A program made the translations under genes and the position numbers. From Nissolia schottii (Eukaryota > Streptophyta > Magnoliopsida > Fabales > Fabaceae): a DNA stretch of 64,000 nt. Of the stretch, positions 24,262-36,367 are shown piece after piece (the first letter of the stretch is position 1; each line of letters opens with the position of its first letter). Under the pieces are notes generated by a model. It was not told where the DNA came from, ran no database searches, and saw only the letters and a program-made list of their open reading frames with translations. Location: the NCBI GenBank assembly GCA_003254905.1, contig QANU01063326.1, positions 626,563 through 690,562 on the forward strand, read 5' to 3'.

Positions 24262-25976
24262 GAAGTCACTGGCACACAAGGGACTATTTCCCTTATGGGA
24301 GTCTCTAGAACGCTTTTCGTAAAAATGTGTACTTTAAATTTAATTAAAACAAATAAAACTTTCAATAAACATAAACTATTTTACATTAAACAAAAATATA
24401 CGTGATAAAATACGTGATTAGTCTGAAGATCCTTCTAGCATACAATTAGAGCACTTTAGACATGACTTGATTACAAAATAAAAATAAAACTAAAAATTCT
24501 TATAGGTAGCTTCACCTCAAGTTGAACTACTGACTCTTGGGGAGGTTTGAGGGGTGAGAACTCTGGGAAGAGTCTCAACAAGGGGCTGTCCGCACGGCGA
24601 CATGAGACACTTCAAAAAAACACATGACATGTAAATGCAATACACAATATATAACAAGCACAAAATGTTTCTATAATAATAAATAGTACATAAAACATTT
24701 GAAAATATAATTCAGTTGAGAGTTCTCTAGCTAGATAGACGTTTTGAGCATTACGGTTTAGTTGTTCCTGAAATGTTTGAACTTTACGGTCTTGTCTTAA
24801 TCTACATGACATGATACATGACATCAAGCATCACGGGCTGCCATGTCCGAGCTTTACGGTCTTGCCCTAAATTTACATGAATCCTATTTTATTTTATGAT
24901 CGTCCAAGGTATACTAGGGTCAACATAGGCTGTCACTGACTTATAGTTCTATCATAAATATTCTCCCATGAAAATAGTTTTAAATACATAACATATCATG
25001 AAAACATAATCCTTTAATTGATACTGATAGCATAACATGACTTAATATATATTAAATGTTTTATCTTTAAAAAATAAAGGTAGACTAAGATTCCATGCTT
25101 AAGGAGATTCCCAAGTAAGAGAAGTGCATCACAATTGATATCTTAAGTTCTAAATCTTGTTCTTAACCAAAAACTTTCCTTAACGTAACTCTTCTCCCAC
25201 GAGAATATTTCCTTAACCATGATCTTTTATTAAGGGTTTAATTAAACAATATGAATATCTATATCACTTAATACTAATCATACACACACAACATGAATAT
25301 ATGTAATGCAATAAAATATGTGTCCCATGTGGTTCTAAAATAATTTCATAATTTTCTAAAATAGTTTCATAAATATTTACTTCATAAATAAAGAGTTTCT
25401 AAATAAATAATTATAAGAAATAACTAATTAAATAAAAGAATAACTAACTTCATAAATAAAATACTAAGGTCTTCCACCTAGGATTTTATAAACATGCATA
25501 AAATAATGTTAAAATAAATAAATAAATAAATAACTTTAAAAATAAATAGGTCTAAAATAGACTGTGGAGAAAGTCACTCACCTTAACATGACTGATCACT
25601 AAGGAGCACTAAGCTGGGAGCTCCTGACACCCCCCACGAACGGAAGACGAGAGGGATAAAAGAAATAAAAAGATATCTGGAGCAAAAAGTCTTACAAAAG
25701 TGTGACCTCTCAAGCCGTGGAGTGAATTAGCAAGTCTAAACACTCACAGGAAACCTCGGGGAGGAGGTGACCCCCTTCTAGTAAATGATGTGGGACTAAT
25801 CCTCAACATGTTGCAGCGCTCCCTAAGCACTGCAACATGCCAAATACGTTGAACTTTTGTAGTGCGCCTAGGGCGCTGCAGCACTAGCTCCCTAAATTGC
25901 ATCTCGCGCGAGATGGCTACACGTTTCGCGCTAGATGTCTTTCTTTTTTTTTTTCCTTTCTAAGGATTGTCGCATA
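24262..25976 (-). mobile_element. Solo LTR-like element, family A, copy 1
   Basis: This segment of about 1.7 kb aligns by eye along its length with the element at 54819-57518 minus its hAT insertion. Shared landmarks include AACAAATAAAAC near the left end, CGGCGACATG, GTCACTCACCTTAACATG, and the palindrome CATCTCGCGCGAGATG (25900-25915) near the right end. Transcription of the LTR would run on the minus strand, judged from the TATA box of the other copy. The terminal bases are worn and no target-site duplication was fixed. No pol sequence lies beside it. Confidence 0.7.
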
Positions 25977-27108
25977 TACACTAATTTTTTACGAAATATT
26001 TAATGTGAAAATTATTTGTATAAAAGATAGAATTGATATTCAAATTCAAACTATGACTAAATTGATCTCAAAATATTTTTTAGAACCATGTTGATATAAA
26101 TATTAGGAAAAAAACTATTTACTTAATTTCATGCGAAAAATAATATGTATTTTCCTTTTTTTTTTCTTAGCTAAAAAATTAAATAAAAGTCACAAGATAT
26201 ATACATAAAAAGAAAAAAAGAACATCTCACAATAAAACTCAAGTGACGATCAAACATGTATAATATTTTGTCCACTGTTAAATAGATATATAAGTAAAGA
26301 GTGTATAGAACTAACCTTAAATATTCAAATTGAACTTGTATTCTTCTAACAAAATTATAAGATTATAATATTATACATCATCATTCATGCAAACTATTTG
26401 GATAAAAAAAATAACACTCAATACCAAAACTTAGATGAGTTTTAAAGGTTATCATTTATAATTTTTATTTAACTTCATAAATTTAAAGTGATCTATTATT
26501 AAACTTGTATTAATAGTAAAAATTATCTCTTCTAATTAGTGCAAATGTCCAAACTTGAGGGCGGCGGGTAAGTGTGTATATTATTTCATTTTTTCGTAGT
26601 ATAGGTGTAAGGAAATAAAAAAATTAATAGATAAATAATAATATAAAAAAATTTACAAAAAAATTAATTTTTTTTGTGGGGGGCAGGGGGGGGGGGCATG
26701 GCCCCTAAGGTCCAACGACCCTCCGCCCCTGCTTAGTCAACTAAGAATTTTGTAAACATTGATGCAATTGGTCCCAACATTTATTAACAATATTATTTTT
26801 ATTCTTACCTAAAAAGTTTAAATAAAGGTTACACAATATAAAAGAAAATGAGTGTTTTACGATGAAATCTAAAGAAACATACATATATACACAATTATTT
26901 ATTTATCATAGTATTTAAACATATAATGAAGTAAAAGGTCTACAAGAACAAACCTTAAGCATTCGTCCAAGTACTGGTCAATATTTTTCTCAAGCGAAAT
27001 TACAAGATAATGTATCTTTATAAATAACTAACGATGCATAGTTCCATCCATAACACTCATATATACAAGTTCAAGGAATAGAAATGAACTACAACTAGCT
27101 ACATATGA
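25977..27108. other. AT-rich spacer with a possible degraded DNA transposon end
   Basis: Near 26670-26735 a G-rich run is followed by GGCATGGCCCCTAAGG and CCTCCGCCCCTGC, wording typical of the ends of some plant repeats. The proposed partner GAGGGCGGCGGG is near 26558. No duplication was established. Confidence 0.35.
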
Positions 27109-27260
27109 AAGCCCATTAAGATTTCACAACGCTTACACTGTATGTCGAGTTGTGGCCCAAATACATGTATACGGGCTTTCTTTCTACCAATCATAATTTT
27201 GGGCCAAAATTTATCATCGGCCTCTTTTCCCATTGCACTAGAGCATTAAGTAATCACTTC
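27109..27260 (+). repeat. Direct repeat, copy 2, in the gamma-tubulin upstream region
   Basis: Second copy of the segment at 22544-22698, ending about 530 bp before the gamma-tubulin ATG. Mismatches are scattered, so the duplication is not very recent. Confidence 0.75.
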
Positions 27261-27789
27261 AAAAAAAAAAGAAAGAAAAAGAAATCAAATCATTTTATTT
27301 TCATATTTCCACAATCGAGTATGCATATGTTTTTTTTCCCCCCTGTTAAGATAGAAATAACAGTAATAAAATATTCTCTCCATCTAACTTTTAATTATCA
27401 TTTTTTATTTTTAAATACATTATTAACTAAATACATTTAACTATTTTTTTTTCAAATAAAAAAATAACAATTAAAAATAGACAAAAGGTGTTGGTGGGTT
27501 AAAAAAAAGAGTAAAAGAATTGAGAATAGTGAACTAAAAAGTTGAGACAGTGGTACTGATGACTTGATTAAGAAGCAGCACACTAATCCAATAATAATTT
27601 CAGGGCAGTTTCTTTCACACTTTTTTCCCCCAATTTTTTTATTCTCTTTCTCATTTCCCTTTTCCCTCTCATATCCCCATCATCATCCGTTTCTTTCTTT
27701 CCTTGTTTGTTATATTTTTTTCAAAAAGGGTGTACCCGCCACCAAAACCGATCTGAACCCTAATTTTTTCCCGAGAAACAAACGGAAAA
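27261..27789 (+). promoter_or_regulatory. Gamma-tubulin promoter region and 5' leader
   Basis: AT-rich up to about 27590, then strongly pyrimidine-rich (TTTCCC and CATCATCCG runs) before the leader CCGATCTGAACCCTAA and the ATG at 27790. No standard TATA box was seen close to the leader, as is common for constitutive plant genes. Confidence 0.4.
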
Positions 27790-30700
27790 ATGCCGAGGGA
27801 GATCATCACGCTTCAGGTGGGACAATGCGGCAACCAGATCGGCATGGAGTTCTGGAAGCAGCTCTGCCTCGAGCACGGCATCAGCAAAGATGGCATCCTC
27901 GAAGACTTCGCCACTCAGGTCACTCACTCACATTCTCCTTCACTTCCATTTCCATAATCATAATTCAAAACTGCTTAATTAATTATTCTGCTTTTTTAAA
28001 GTTGTTCTGTTCAAAATTTCAATTTTTCTTGTACAACTTTTAGTTCACTTCTTCGAATGCAGTTAATGAACGTTTCTCACTGATGTTAAGTTAGGTATTT
28101 AATACTCCGTGGATCCCCCGGGTTTGAAATTGTAGGTTGTTGCTTGCAACAGCTTGGAACTGGCCTTTTTTTTTTACACTGGGATCTCAGCGACCCTTCG
28201 TTTTATTTTCATGCTTTAAGGGTTGTTTCCATAAACCCCCTTTTGAGGGTGCACTGTTGTGGACTTCGGTTAAGTTTTGTTAACTATGTACTATGGAGAG
28301 TCTTTTTGAAGAATGGTTAGTTATGTATTTACTTATTTTGGTCAAAGTGCTGCAGGGTGGTGATAGGAAAGATGTGTTCTTCTATCAAGCTGATGATCAG
28401 CATTATATACCACGAGCTCTACTGATAGACTTGGAGCCCAGAGTTATTAACGGGATTCAAAATAGTGACTACCGGAATCTCTACAATCACGAGAACATCT
28501 TTCTCTCGGATCATGGAGGCGGAGCAGGAAACAATTGGGCTAGTGGATACCATCAGGTCTGTTACTAGAGTCCTAGATCATCCTGCAGTCATGATTTGTA
28601 TATCAACTTTCAACAGAGTGTTTTTGGTTCCTATGTTGAACTTGTGTTATGGTCATCTAACTCATGCCATGCCACCTCTTGGAGAAGCTTTATTACTTTT
28701 TTGCAGTGAAAGAGTGCTTAACTATTGTGGTTGTTATGTCTGGTCAGGGAAAGAATGTTGAAGAGGACATAATGGACATGATTGACAGAGAAGCAGATGG
28801 CAGTGACAGTCTCGAGGGATTTGTTCTATGTCATTCAATTGCTGGAGGAACAGGCTCAGGTTTCTTTCCTCTCATCTCTGACTTAAAACATCCCATGAGT
28901 TTCTTCATTTCCCCCCTATTCCTTATCAAGCATTTGTGCAATGGATGGATCCAAATAAGCCAAAGATTCCTGAAAAAAATGACATAATTTGCATCTGATG
29001 CGTAGTTTTAATTTCAGCCAGAAATCCAATTAATCTAATAGTTAAGATAGGAAATTGACCCTTTAGTTTATCTTGGACAAAGATTGCTTGCAATACAGCA
29101 TGGTTGGGATCCCTCTTTAACTGTGAACTTACTAGATACTAGATGAAAACTAGAGCTTGTTCAAGTATTCCTCAGCTGTGTACTTTTTGTTTTTTTAAAA
29201 TTTGTTTCTGTACTCAGTATGTTTCCCTACTCTAATGCAGGCATGGGCTCATACTTGTTGGAGACCCTGAATGATCGCTACAGCAAAAAACTGGTTCAGA
29301 CATATAGTGTGTTTCCTAACCAAATGGAGACAAGTGATGTGGTGGTGCAACCATATAATTCACTTTTAACACTCAAGCGACTGACACTTAATGCAGACTG
29401 TGTTGTAGTTCTTGACAATACTGCACTAAATAGAATTGCGGTGGAACGACTCCATTTGTCTAACCCAACATTTGCTCAAACAAATTCCTTAGTTTCTACT
29501 GTGATGTCTGCTAGCACAACCACTCTTCGGTATCCAGGATACATGAATAATGATTTGGTTGGTCTTCTTGCCTCTCTGATCCCCACACCAAGATGCCATT
29601 TTCTAATGACGGGGTATACGCCTTTGACAGTGGAACGTCAGGTGAGATCATTGTGTCAGTTTTTTAAAGAGTTATATATTTGAAGGATAAAAGTCTAGTC
29701 TAATTTGTGGCTTCTGAAGATTTCTGTTGTTAACTTGAAGAGGTTTACAGAGAAACAATTAATTGGTCTCACTATCTCTCTCTCTCTTCCTTTACTCCCA
29801 TTTTACTTGCCTTCTGTGATATGATTGAGATATCGATATGTTGCTGCATAATTGTGGTTTTTCCTATTACACTTCAAGTAAACACTCGAAAGTTTGATGA
29901 TATCTCGTTGCAGGCCAATGTAATTCGTAAGACCACTGTTCTTGATGTTATGAGAAGACTTCTGCAGGTATAATGACTGCTTGAATAGTTAAGCTTCAAA
30001 TAGAATGACTGTGTTTTGACCAAAAAAACAAAGATGACTGTGTTAAACAGTTATACTGACATTAATATACCTTGCAGGCAAAGAATATTATGGTCTCTTC
30101 GTATGCTCGGACCAAAGATGCTAGCCAGGCAAAATATATATCAATTCTGAATATCATTCAAGGAGAAGTTGATCCAACTCAGGTAATGACAAGCAGCACT
30201 AATGGCATTTCTGAAATTTTGTAAACTGCTACCAAAAGGAAAAAAATAAACTTGTCAGCCACTTAACTGTTTGGCCTGATGGTTAAATTTTTCCTTTATC
30301 AAGAGAAGCATTTTCTTACAAAATAATCCTGTAAAAGCTATACTGTAGAAGAGACAATTTTGTCTAAACAATTTTTTACTGCCTCTACCATTGCTTTAGG
30401 TGAAGCACTGATTTCCTGCTTCTCTTTAACATCAGATCTTTTGATTTTGCTGCCATATAAAAGCAATTGCATGCTTGTGATTTGTCAAACTCATTGCAAA
30501 TTTAAAATTCAAACCTTTTTCATGCTTGAATAAATCATCCTTTCTGGTTCCATATTGATATATATATATANTATATAAAGTTTTCGCTGTGCTGCAGCTC
30601 GCTTAGATTGACTTGTGATAGCTAGGTATATGTTTCTTGTACGTAAGTATTTTAACAGTGCTGTATCACGATTTTTTCTCTATTGATTTAGGTTCATGAA

Positions 30701-31651
30701 AGTTTGCAGAGGATACGTGAAAGAAAGCTAGTTAACTTTATTGAGTGGGGTCCTGCAAGTATTCAGGTCTCTCTGTTCAGTGGCAATGCAATTTACAGTT
30801 TTGGCAGCTGCATAAATTTGTATTCTTTATGTTTACCTATATGACATAGTCTCATTGTTTTTCTTTCTTACACTTCTCGTAGGTTGCTCTATCTAGAAAG
30901 TCACCGTATGTCCAAACTGCACACAGGGTAGGATTTCATATTATTTTTCTTCCAGTCTTTCTTCTTTATCCTTGCCATGCTTTTCTACTTTCGATTTATG
31001 TGATTGTGTTGGAAATAGATCAAATTTTATCTTTCAAAAATGGTTGTTATTCTGAGGTTGGATAATCAAGTCAAGAAATAAATGTTTGGTTTACATTTGG
31101 TAGGTCAGCGGTCTTATGCTGGCAAGCCATACTAGCATTCGACACCTTTTCAGTAGGACTTTGAGCCAGTATGAGAAGTTGAGAAAGAAACAAGCCTTTC
31201 TAGACAACTACAGGAAGTTCCCAATGTTTGCTGTAAGTGTGCCAATTTAATGCGTACAATCTGATATCAATCTTTTGAGCGCTGCTGCTAACCTGCGAAG
31301 CATCTGTTAAATAGTTCTTTGGCTTGTAGCACCTTCTTGTAGATACTTTATTTCATTTGATGATATCAATTAAAAAATGTGCAGGATAATGACCTCTCAG
31401 AATTTGATGAATCAAGGGACATAATTGAGAGTTTGGTTGATGAATATAAGGCCTGTGAGTCCCCTGATTATATCAAATGGGGAATGGAGGTAGATGCCTG
31501 ACTACCCAACTTCCGGTTTTAAGTTCATCTTACTTAGTGCTAATTTTTCTTTTTTTTTTTTCTTTTTCTTTTTCTTGTATAGGATCCAAACAATATGCTA
31601 ACAGGAGAAGGCAATGCTTCAGGATCCCTGGATCCAAAATCAGTAGTGTGA
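27790..31651 (+). CDS. TUBG: Gamma-tubulin
   Basis: Eleven coding exons join in frame: 27790-27918, 28356-28556, 28748-28859, 29241-29641, 29914-29967, 30078-30182, 30692-30766, 30883-30927, 31104-31232, 31385-31489, 31583-31651. They encode 474 aa, the usual plant gamma-tubulin length. The start [18 protein letters not shown] is the N-terminal nucleotide-binding segment, and the tubulin GTP-binding loop GGTGSGMGS (about residues 143-151) is split by the third intron. Gamma-tubulin forms the gamma-TuRC with GCP proteins and nucleates microtubules, in plants at the nuclear envelope, spindle and cortical array. All splice sites are GT-AG and the frame is intact, so the gene is probably functional. 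A 3' UTR intron is likely, because GTAAGT follows the stop within about ten bases. A single N lies in an AT repeat of intron 6. Confidence 0.97.
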
Positions 31652-33000
31652 AGAAACCAAGTAAGTCATGATGAGTCCATTATTTAGGTTTTCTTTATTC
31701 TATGAATTTGATTTCACTTTGCTTCTTTTGCAAAATAAATAAAACATTACGAGAAAAAGATGAAATATGAATGTGTTACATACCAGCCAGCTATTGCTGT
31801 AACTGATTCGGTTTCTAATAGAAAGGGAAAGGAAATAATTCCTTTTCCATTCCATTATTCCAAAAGAGGAAAGAGAGGATTAGGAGAACAATTAAATCAG
31901 AAGTGAATCTGATTGTTGAAGCTGTTACACCTGATTTGTTAGACAAATCAGGGGGAAATAAATTAGTTGCACTTAAGTAGGAAGAGAGGATTTCTAGCCT
32001 TGATTCTCTCATTAGTAGTATATGAGAGATCCTTGGGGAAGAGGATGGGTATTCAGAATTTTAGGAACTAGGGGACCAAGGGATCCATCAATTCCCAGAA
32101 TTATTATTCTGTTTTATTTTAATTAATTCCGCAGCCTTTGGCCACTGATTGTAGTTCTGCACAGGAAATTTCCCACTGGAATTTCTATGATTATCAATAA
32201 TAAACTAGTATTTTCAGCAAGCAAATATTCCATTGATACCAGTTCTTACAGAATGATAAGTGTGGTTTATCTTACATGTTTATAGTTTAGGTCGAATAAG
32301 TTGGGCACTAACTTTTGTTTTGCTTTCCTTCTAGGAATGTCTATACCATGTGAACGTAATGCTTGATTTCTCAGAGTAAAAGTTTGCTGGTCTTTATTTT
32401 TCTGTAAAATGAAAACTTCGAACACGATATGAGTCAATTAATATATATTTTCTTTGATTATTATTTTGACTAATCCACCCTGCCTCATCTCATCCCCTCT
32501 TTTCGTTGCCCCACTGCTGTAGGCTGGAACAGTAAGAAAATGGAAAATGCATGCTCCAGTGGTTTAATAGGCTCTACTCCCTTTATTACTTAGTCACTCT
32601 CTATTTGGAATATGGACAAAATGTGATACAAGCAACATTTTTTTTTTATGGACATATGAGTTTAAATTTGAATATTTAAAATCCACTGACAACAATGTGA
32701 AACCATTTACACTGAGTGACGAGAAAGTTTCATATCCTTGTGGTAACCAGGGTTTTTCACCTGAACCAAATCATTGCAGGTACTACACGAGAGGGAAATG
32801 CAAGGGTTTTGTGTTAAGCTCAGAGAGGTTTCTATTGAGTTTATGCAACTATTTTGGAGCTTCATATGGTTTGCGGTGTGATAGTTTTGGTTTGTACTGT
32901 TTGTTAATAATCATTTGGACATCCACCGAAGTACAGAATCTCACTGTATCAATTCGTTTTTAGCAATGTATATGGTTGGTTGGTCACTGATTCATTGGTA
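31652..33000 (+). other. Probable gamma-tubulin 3' UTR with an intron
   Basis: A donor AA/GTAAGT at about 31660 follows the stop. Possible acceptors are TTCTAG (about 32335), CTGTAG (about 32521) and CATTGCAG (about 32780). The last would join to sequence that runs without other features to about 33000. Exact splicing cannot be set from sequence alone. Confidence 0.4.
31774..32250 (+). mobile_element. Solo LTR with perfect 5-bp target-site duplication, 3' of gamma-tubulin
   Basis: A 477-bp segment begins TGTTACATACC and ends TACCAGTTCTTACA, with TG...CA ends. It is flanked by GAATG at 31769-31773 and again at 32251-32255, an exact duplication. Its terminal motifs match those of the segment in ADNT1 intron 6, although the bodies do not align by eye. 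No internal retroelement genes are present. It lies inside the proposed 3' UTR intron. Orientation is assumed from the related element. Confidence 0.75.
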
Positions 33001-33509
33001 GGACGTTAGGAAATCTAGTTTTATTATCTGAATCTGTGGTTCTTTGTTAGGTGATCTTACTGTTGCTTTAGTGTGAATCTTGAAATATTTAAATTGATGC
33101 GGTGCAGAGAGATTTGCATGTTATATACGGTCCTCTTGAATTTGCTTTTGATTCTTCAATTATCAACACCGTGATTGGTGCTGGTTTGTCTCTTAAATAA
33201 TTAAATTGCGAAAGGGACATAGCCTCGAGTCAACGGAAAAACGTTATGTGGTAACGACTCTGTAAGGAAACCTTACCGTTGTGATAGGTACAGAGCATGA
33301 TTCTAAAAAATGCATATTTCCATCCAACACAAATATAATATAATCTCGCGTAACTTCATGTCAGAATGTATCTGAATTAAATGCCTATTTCTAACATTAA
33401 GTACGATGTTGTTTGCTTCTGTGGCGCTTGTCAAAGGCATATCTACTACGCATTTAAAACAGAGAGATGCTCAAATATGTGGTACTGTTTATTTGTGTAT
33501 GTAAATGTA
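33001..33509. other. Intergenic spacer, nothing recognised
   Basis: No open frame with a family motif and no repeat boundaries were seen. Confidence 0.5.
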
Positions 33510-33835
33510 AATCATTTTGCTCTTAAAAATTTAAATTTTGATTTTTTTTATTCTTGAAATTGCAGGTTATAAGTCATTTACAAATGAGATTGAAGTGAAA
33601 TCTTAGTTGGTATTATAACTTTATTTGTGACTGCAAATACTCTTATAATCTCATTTGTAATTTTAAATGTTGCCATAATTTCTTTATAATCTCAGTTCAT
33701 GTGACAAATCAGCAAAAACGTAATGACGTAGTAATGATAATGAATTGAATGATTAATTTGACTTATAATTTACAATTTTAAAAAATAAAGTCAAAATTTA
33801 AATTTCAATAATTAAAGTGACTCAAACTGATAATT
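33510..33835. mobile_element. Candidate MITE with about 70-bp imperfect inverted arms
   Basis: The left arm contains AAATTTAAATTTTGA and GGTTATAAGTCA; the right arm carries the inverse words TGACTTATAATTT and TCAAAATTTAAATTT in the mirrored order and spacing. The middle is non-coding. The AT-richness makes chance similarity more likely than for GC-mixed arms, and the TSD is unclear. Confidence 0.5.
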
Positions 33836-34830
33836 TTAGAGAAAAAAAAAATGAATATTATCCGTCAACTATTGAAAAAATAAATTTTATCGAAAGAATA
33901 TTGAATGCTTTGTTTGGTGGCATGTTCATTATTCATGAGCACATGGCATGTTCTCTTACGGTTTAAACTCGTGTTCAGTTCGGTTCACCTTTAGACATGG
34001 GATTGGGTTTGTTCTCTTTCTCATGTTCAAACAAGAAGTCTATATTCAACAATGAACGAGAGTGTTTTGGCTCTATGCCGAAGAAGAACATGTAAGCAAC
34101 GAAGGATCTTGGTCCCTCACTAAAAAATGTGGTTGACATGCAGATCAAGCTGAAGAAAGTTTCCATTCCACAACATCAATAGGTGGTCCATCGTAAGATG
34201 GAACAAAATCATTGGATTTCTTTTTTTTTTTATTTTTTTTATTGTGCACGAATCCTCCAAAAGAAATAATCAAATAGAAATGTTATCAGTACACGACGAA
34301 TGAGACGTTATTATGAACAAATAAATGAGATTTACTCTATGTGCAAAAAATGAGATTCATCCTTATTTCTTTTCTTTTCCTTAAGAGTATCCATCTCATT
34401 TGTTTCTTGGTGTTAATAAGAATTTTCATTTTTTATTTTTTATTTTCAAATTCACAAGTTTTTGGGAGTGGTAATTAAATTATCAAAGACAACCAGCTCT
34501 TAGTGTGGTTGCATTAAACCCGATTTTTGGCCACATTTCATTGTAGTAGGTTATGTCTTGCACTTGTGGTATGCCAAAAGCATACAAAGAATGTGGAGTA
34601 AATTGTTAAGATAAAACAATCTTAAAAGGTTTAGTGAAAAGAAAACAAAAGAAATAACAACTACCACATGGCCTGGTTAGCTCCTCCAATTCAAATTTAG
34701 CAGTAGGTGGTCCCCACTCCCACTACAACCTACCTAAGAGAATGAAGAGAGACACTCAAATCTCTATGATGTGATGATATTTACCTGCATCACTCACTCA
34801 CACTAGATTCACCTCTCTCATTGACTAACT
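33836..34830. other. Intergenic spacer before the AGP gene
   Basis: No gene was recognised. The minus-strand frame at 33975-34166 has no family motif. Confidence 0.45.
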
Positions 34831-34835
34831 GACTT

Positions 34836-34917
34836 TCTATATAAAGGGATTCTAAAAAAAACGCACTACATTGTCTCAACCTCTTCTCAATTTCTGATCT
34901 GTTTGGGTTACAGGGAT
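34836..34917 (+). promoter_or_regulatory. AGP peptide core promoter: TATA box and leader
   Basis: A good TATA box CTATATAAAGG at about 34838-34848 is followed by a short leader with pyrimidine patches (CTCAACCTCTTCTC) ending at the ATG 34918. The distance from the TATA box to the ATG is about 75 bases. Confidence 0.7.
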
Positions 34918-35405
34918 ATGGCATTTTTCAGAGCTTCGATTGGAGTTTTGGCCATCTATACTCTTGTTGTTGCCATCTTTCAACCTGCTGCTGTTATTGA
35001 AGCCCAATCCCTCTCACCTTCACCTGCTCCTGCTCCAGCTCCAGCTCCCTCCAACGATGGTAACTCTCCCTCTCCTTTCCCACGTTTCTAGTTCAAGAAA
35101 AATGGAAGCCTTTTAATTTGAACGTCTGCATTCAATTTTAAACTTCTAGACACGTCTCCAGGAAATTCAGTACTAAAGGCAAGTAGAGGCAACAAAGTGC
35201 AAACAGTAACATTCGATTTTGCATGTAGCTTCCTTTTTTTTTTCGTATCTGTTTTATTGGATGAAGCTGCATGTCATGACAGCAACTACATGAAACCTTT
35301 GTCTTTGGCTATTCACCAGGTACTTCAATAGACCAAGGGATTGCCTACGTGCTTATGCTTGTGGCCCTGGCTCTCACATACCTCATCCACCCTCTTGAGT
35401 CTTGA
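34918..35405 (+). CDS. Arabinogalactan peptide, AGP16/20/41 type
   Basis: Two exons, 34918-35059 and 35320-35405, give 75 aa. The parts in order are: an N-terminal signal peptide (hydrophobic to about residue 29, cleavage likely before QSLSPS); a short mature stretch SLSPSPAPAPAPAPSNDG with the alternating Ala-Pro pattern that is hydroxylated and O-arabinogalactosylated; then TSIDQGIAYVLMLVALALTY, the conserved C-terminal hydrophobic signal for a GPI anchor, ending LIHPLES. The final product would be a heavily glycosylated, GPI-anchored peptide of about a dozen residues at the outer plasma membrane. The intron splits the glycine codon before TSIDQG. The annotated start is the ATG at 34918; an upstream in-frame frame extension lacks an ATG. 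Confidence 0.93.
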
Positions 35406-36367
35406 TGCGTCTTCCTACCATTTCCTAATTATCTCTACTGCCTTTTTCTTTGGTGGTTTCCTCTGAAATAGAAATAGAATCTGTATAGGGGCTGAATTTG
35501 TTTCATGTAAGGTCGTTGGAATGGATGGTTTCTAGTTTCTTATTTCTGTATTTACCTTTTTCATTGTTTAGGGTGGTAGTGGTGGTTGTGATTGTGTTCT
35601 GTTTCAAGGTAATTTATTATTTAGTGGCAAATAATCATTGTATACCCCTTTCAAATTGTTTTATTGGCAAATAATGTTCAAAATGTTGGTAATCTTAAAG
35701 TATGTTGAAAACCTTTTTTTTAAAAATGTAAAATAATATAAAATCAAGGGTTTTTGTCATTTGCTCTCACATTTTTCATATTGTTGGGTTGAAAACAAGA
35801 GTCCAAATCCACTCCTTGGACTTCTAAACAGTTAGCCTTTATTTCTTCAATCTTCCGATATTCAGACTGAGCTTAAACTTTATGTACGTCAATGAATTGA
35901 GTTTGTGATAATTCATAAATTACATAAGCTAGTGACAAAGAGGATTATCACAAGAATTGTGAGAATTCGTAGATTTTCTACCAAAAAGAAAACAGAACAA
36001 CCTATTTTCAATGCAAGCTTATCACCTTGCAGTTAAAGCCCGACTTATCGTCTGAAGTCGTACAATGGCACTTGTTAACTTTCCACTTCAAATATTGCAA
36101 ATTCAATGATTAAAAAAATGTACACATCTGTGTACACAAAATAAGTCCATGACTATGCATGTGGAAGAAAATTATTGTACTATCACTTATTAGTTGGAAC
36201 TGTTGCATCTTGAGATCCGATTTCTTGCGATGTCAGAAACATCATTGGTTCTTCTAGCTCTGGGCCTGAGTCTGGTGTCTTTAATGAAATCAACTATCAA
36301 GCTAACTTCAAAAATGGAATTGGAACCCTACAGCAAACAGGGATGGATTGAGGAATGCAGGTATTTC
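35406..36367. other. AGP 3' UTR and convergent intergenic spacer
   Basis: The AGP gene (+) and the MTM1-like carrier (-) converge here with about 960 bp between stops. AATAATCATTG-type words near 35630 may mark the AGP poly(A) region. Nothing else was recognised. Confidence 0.45.
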
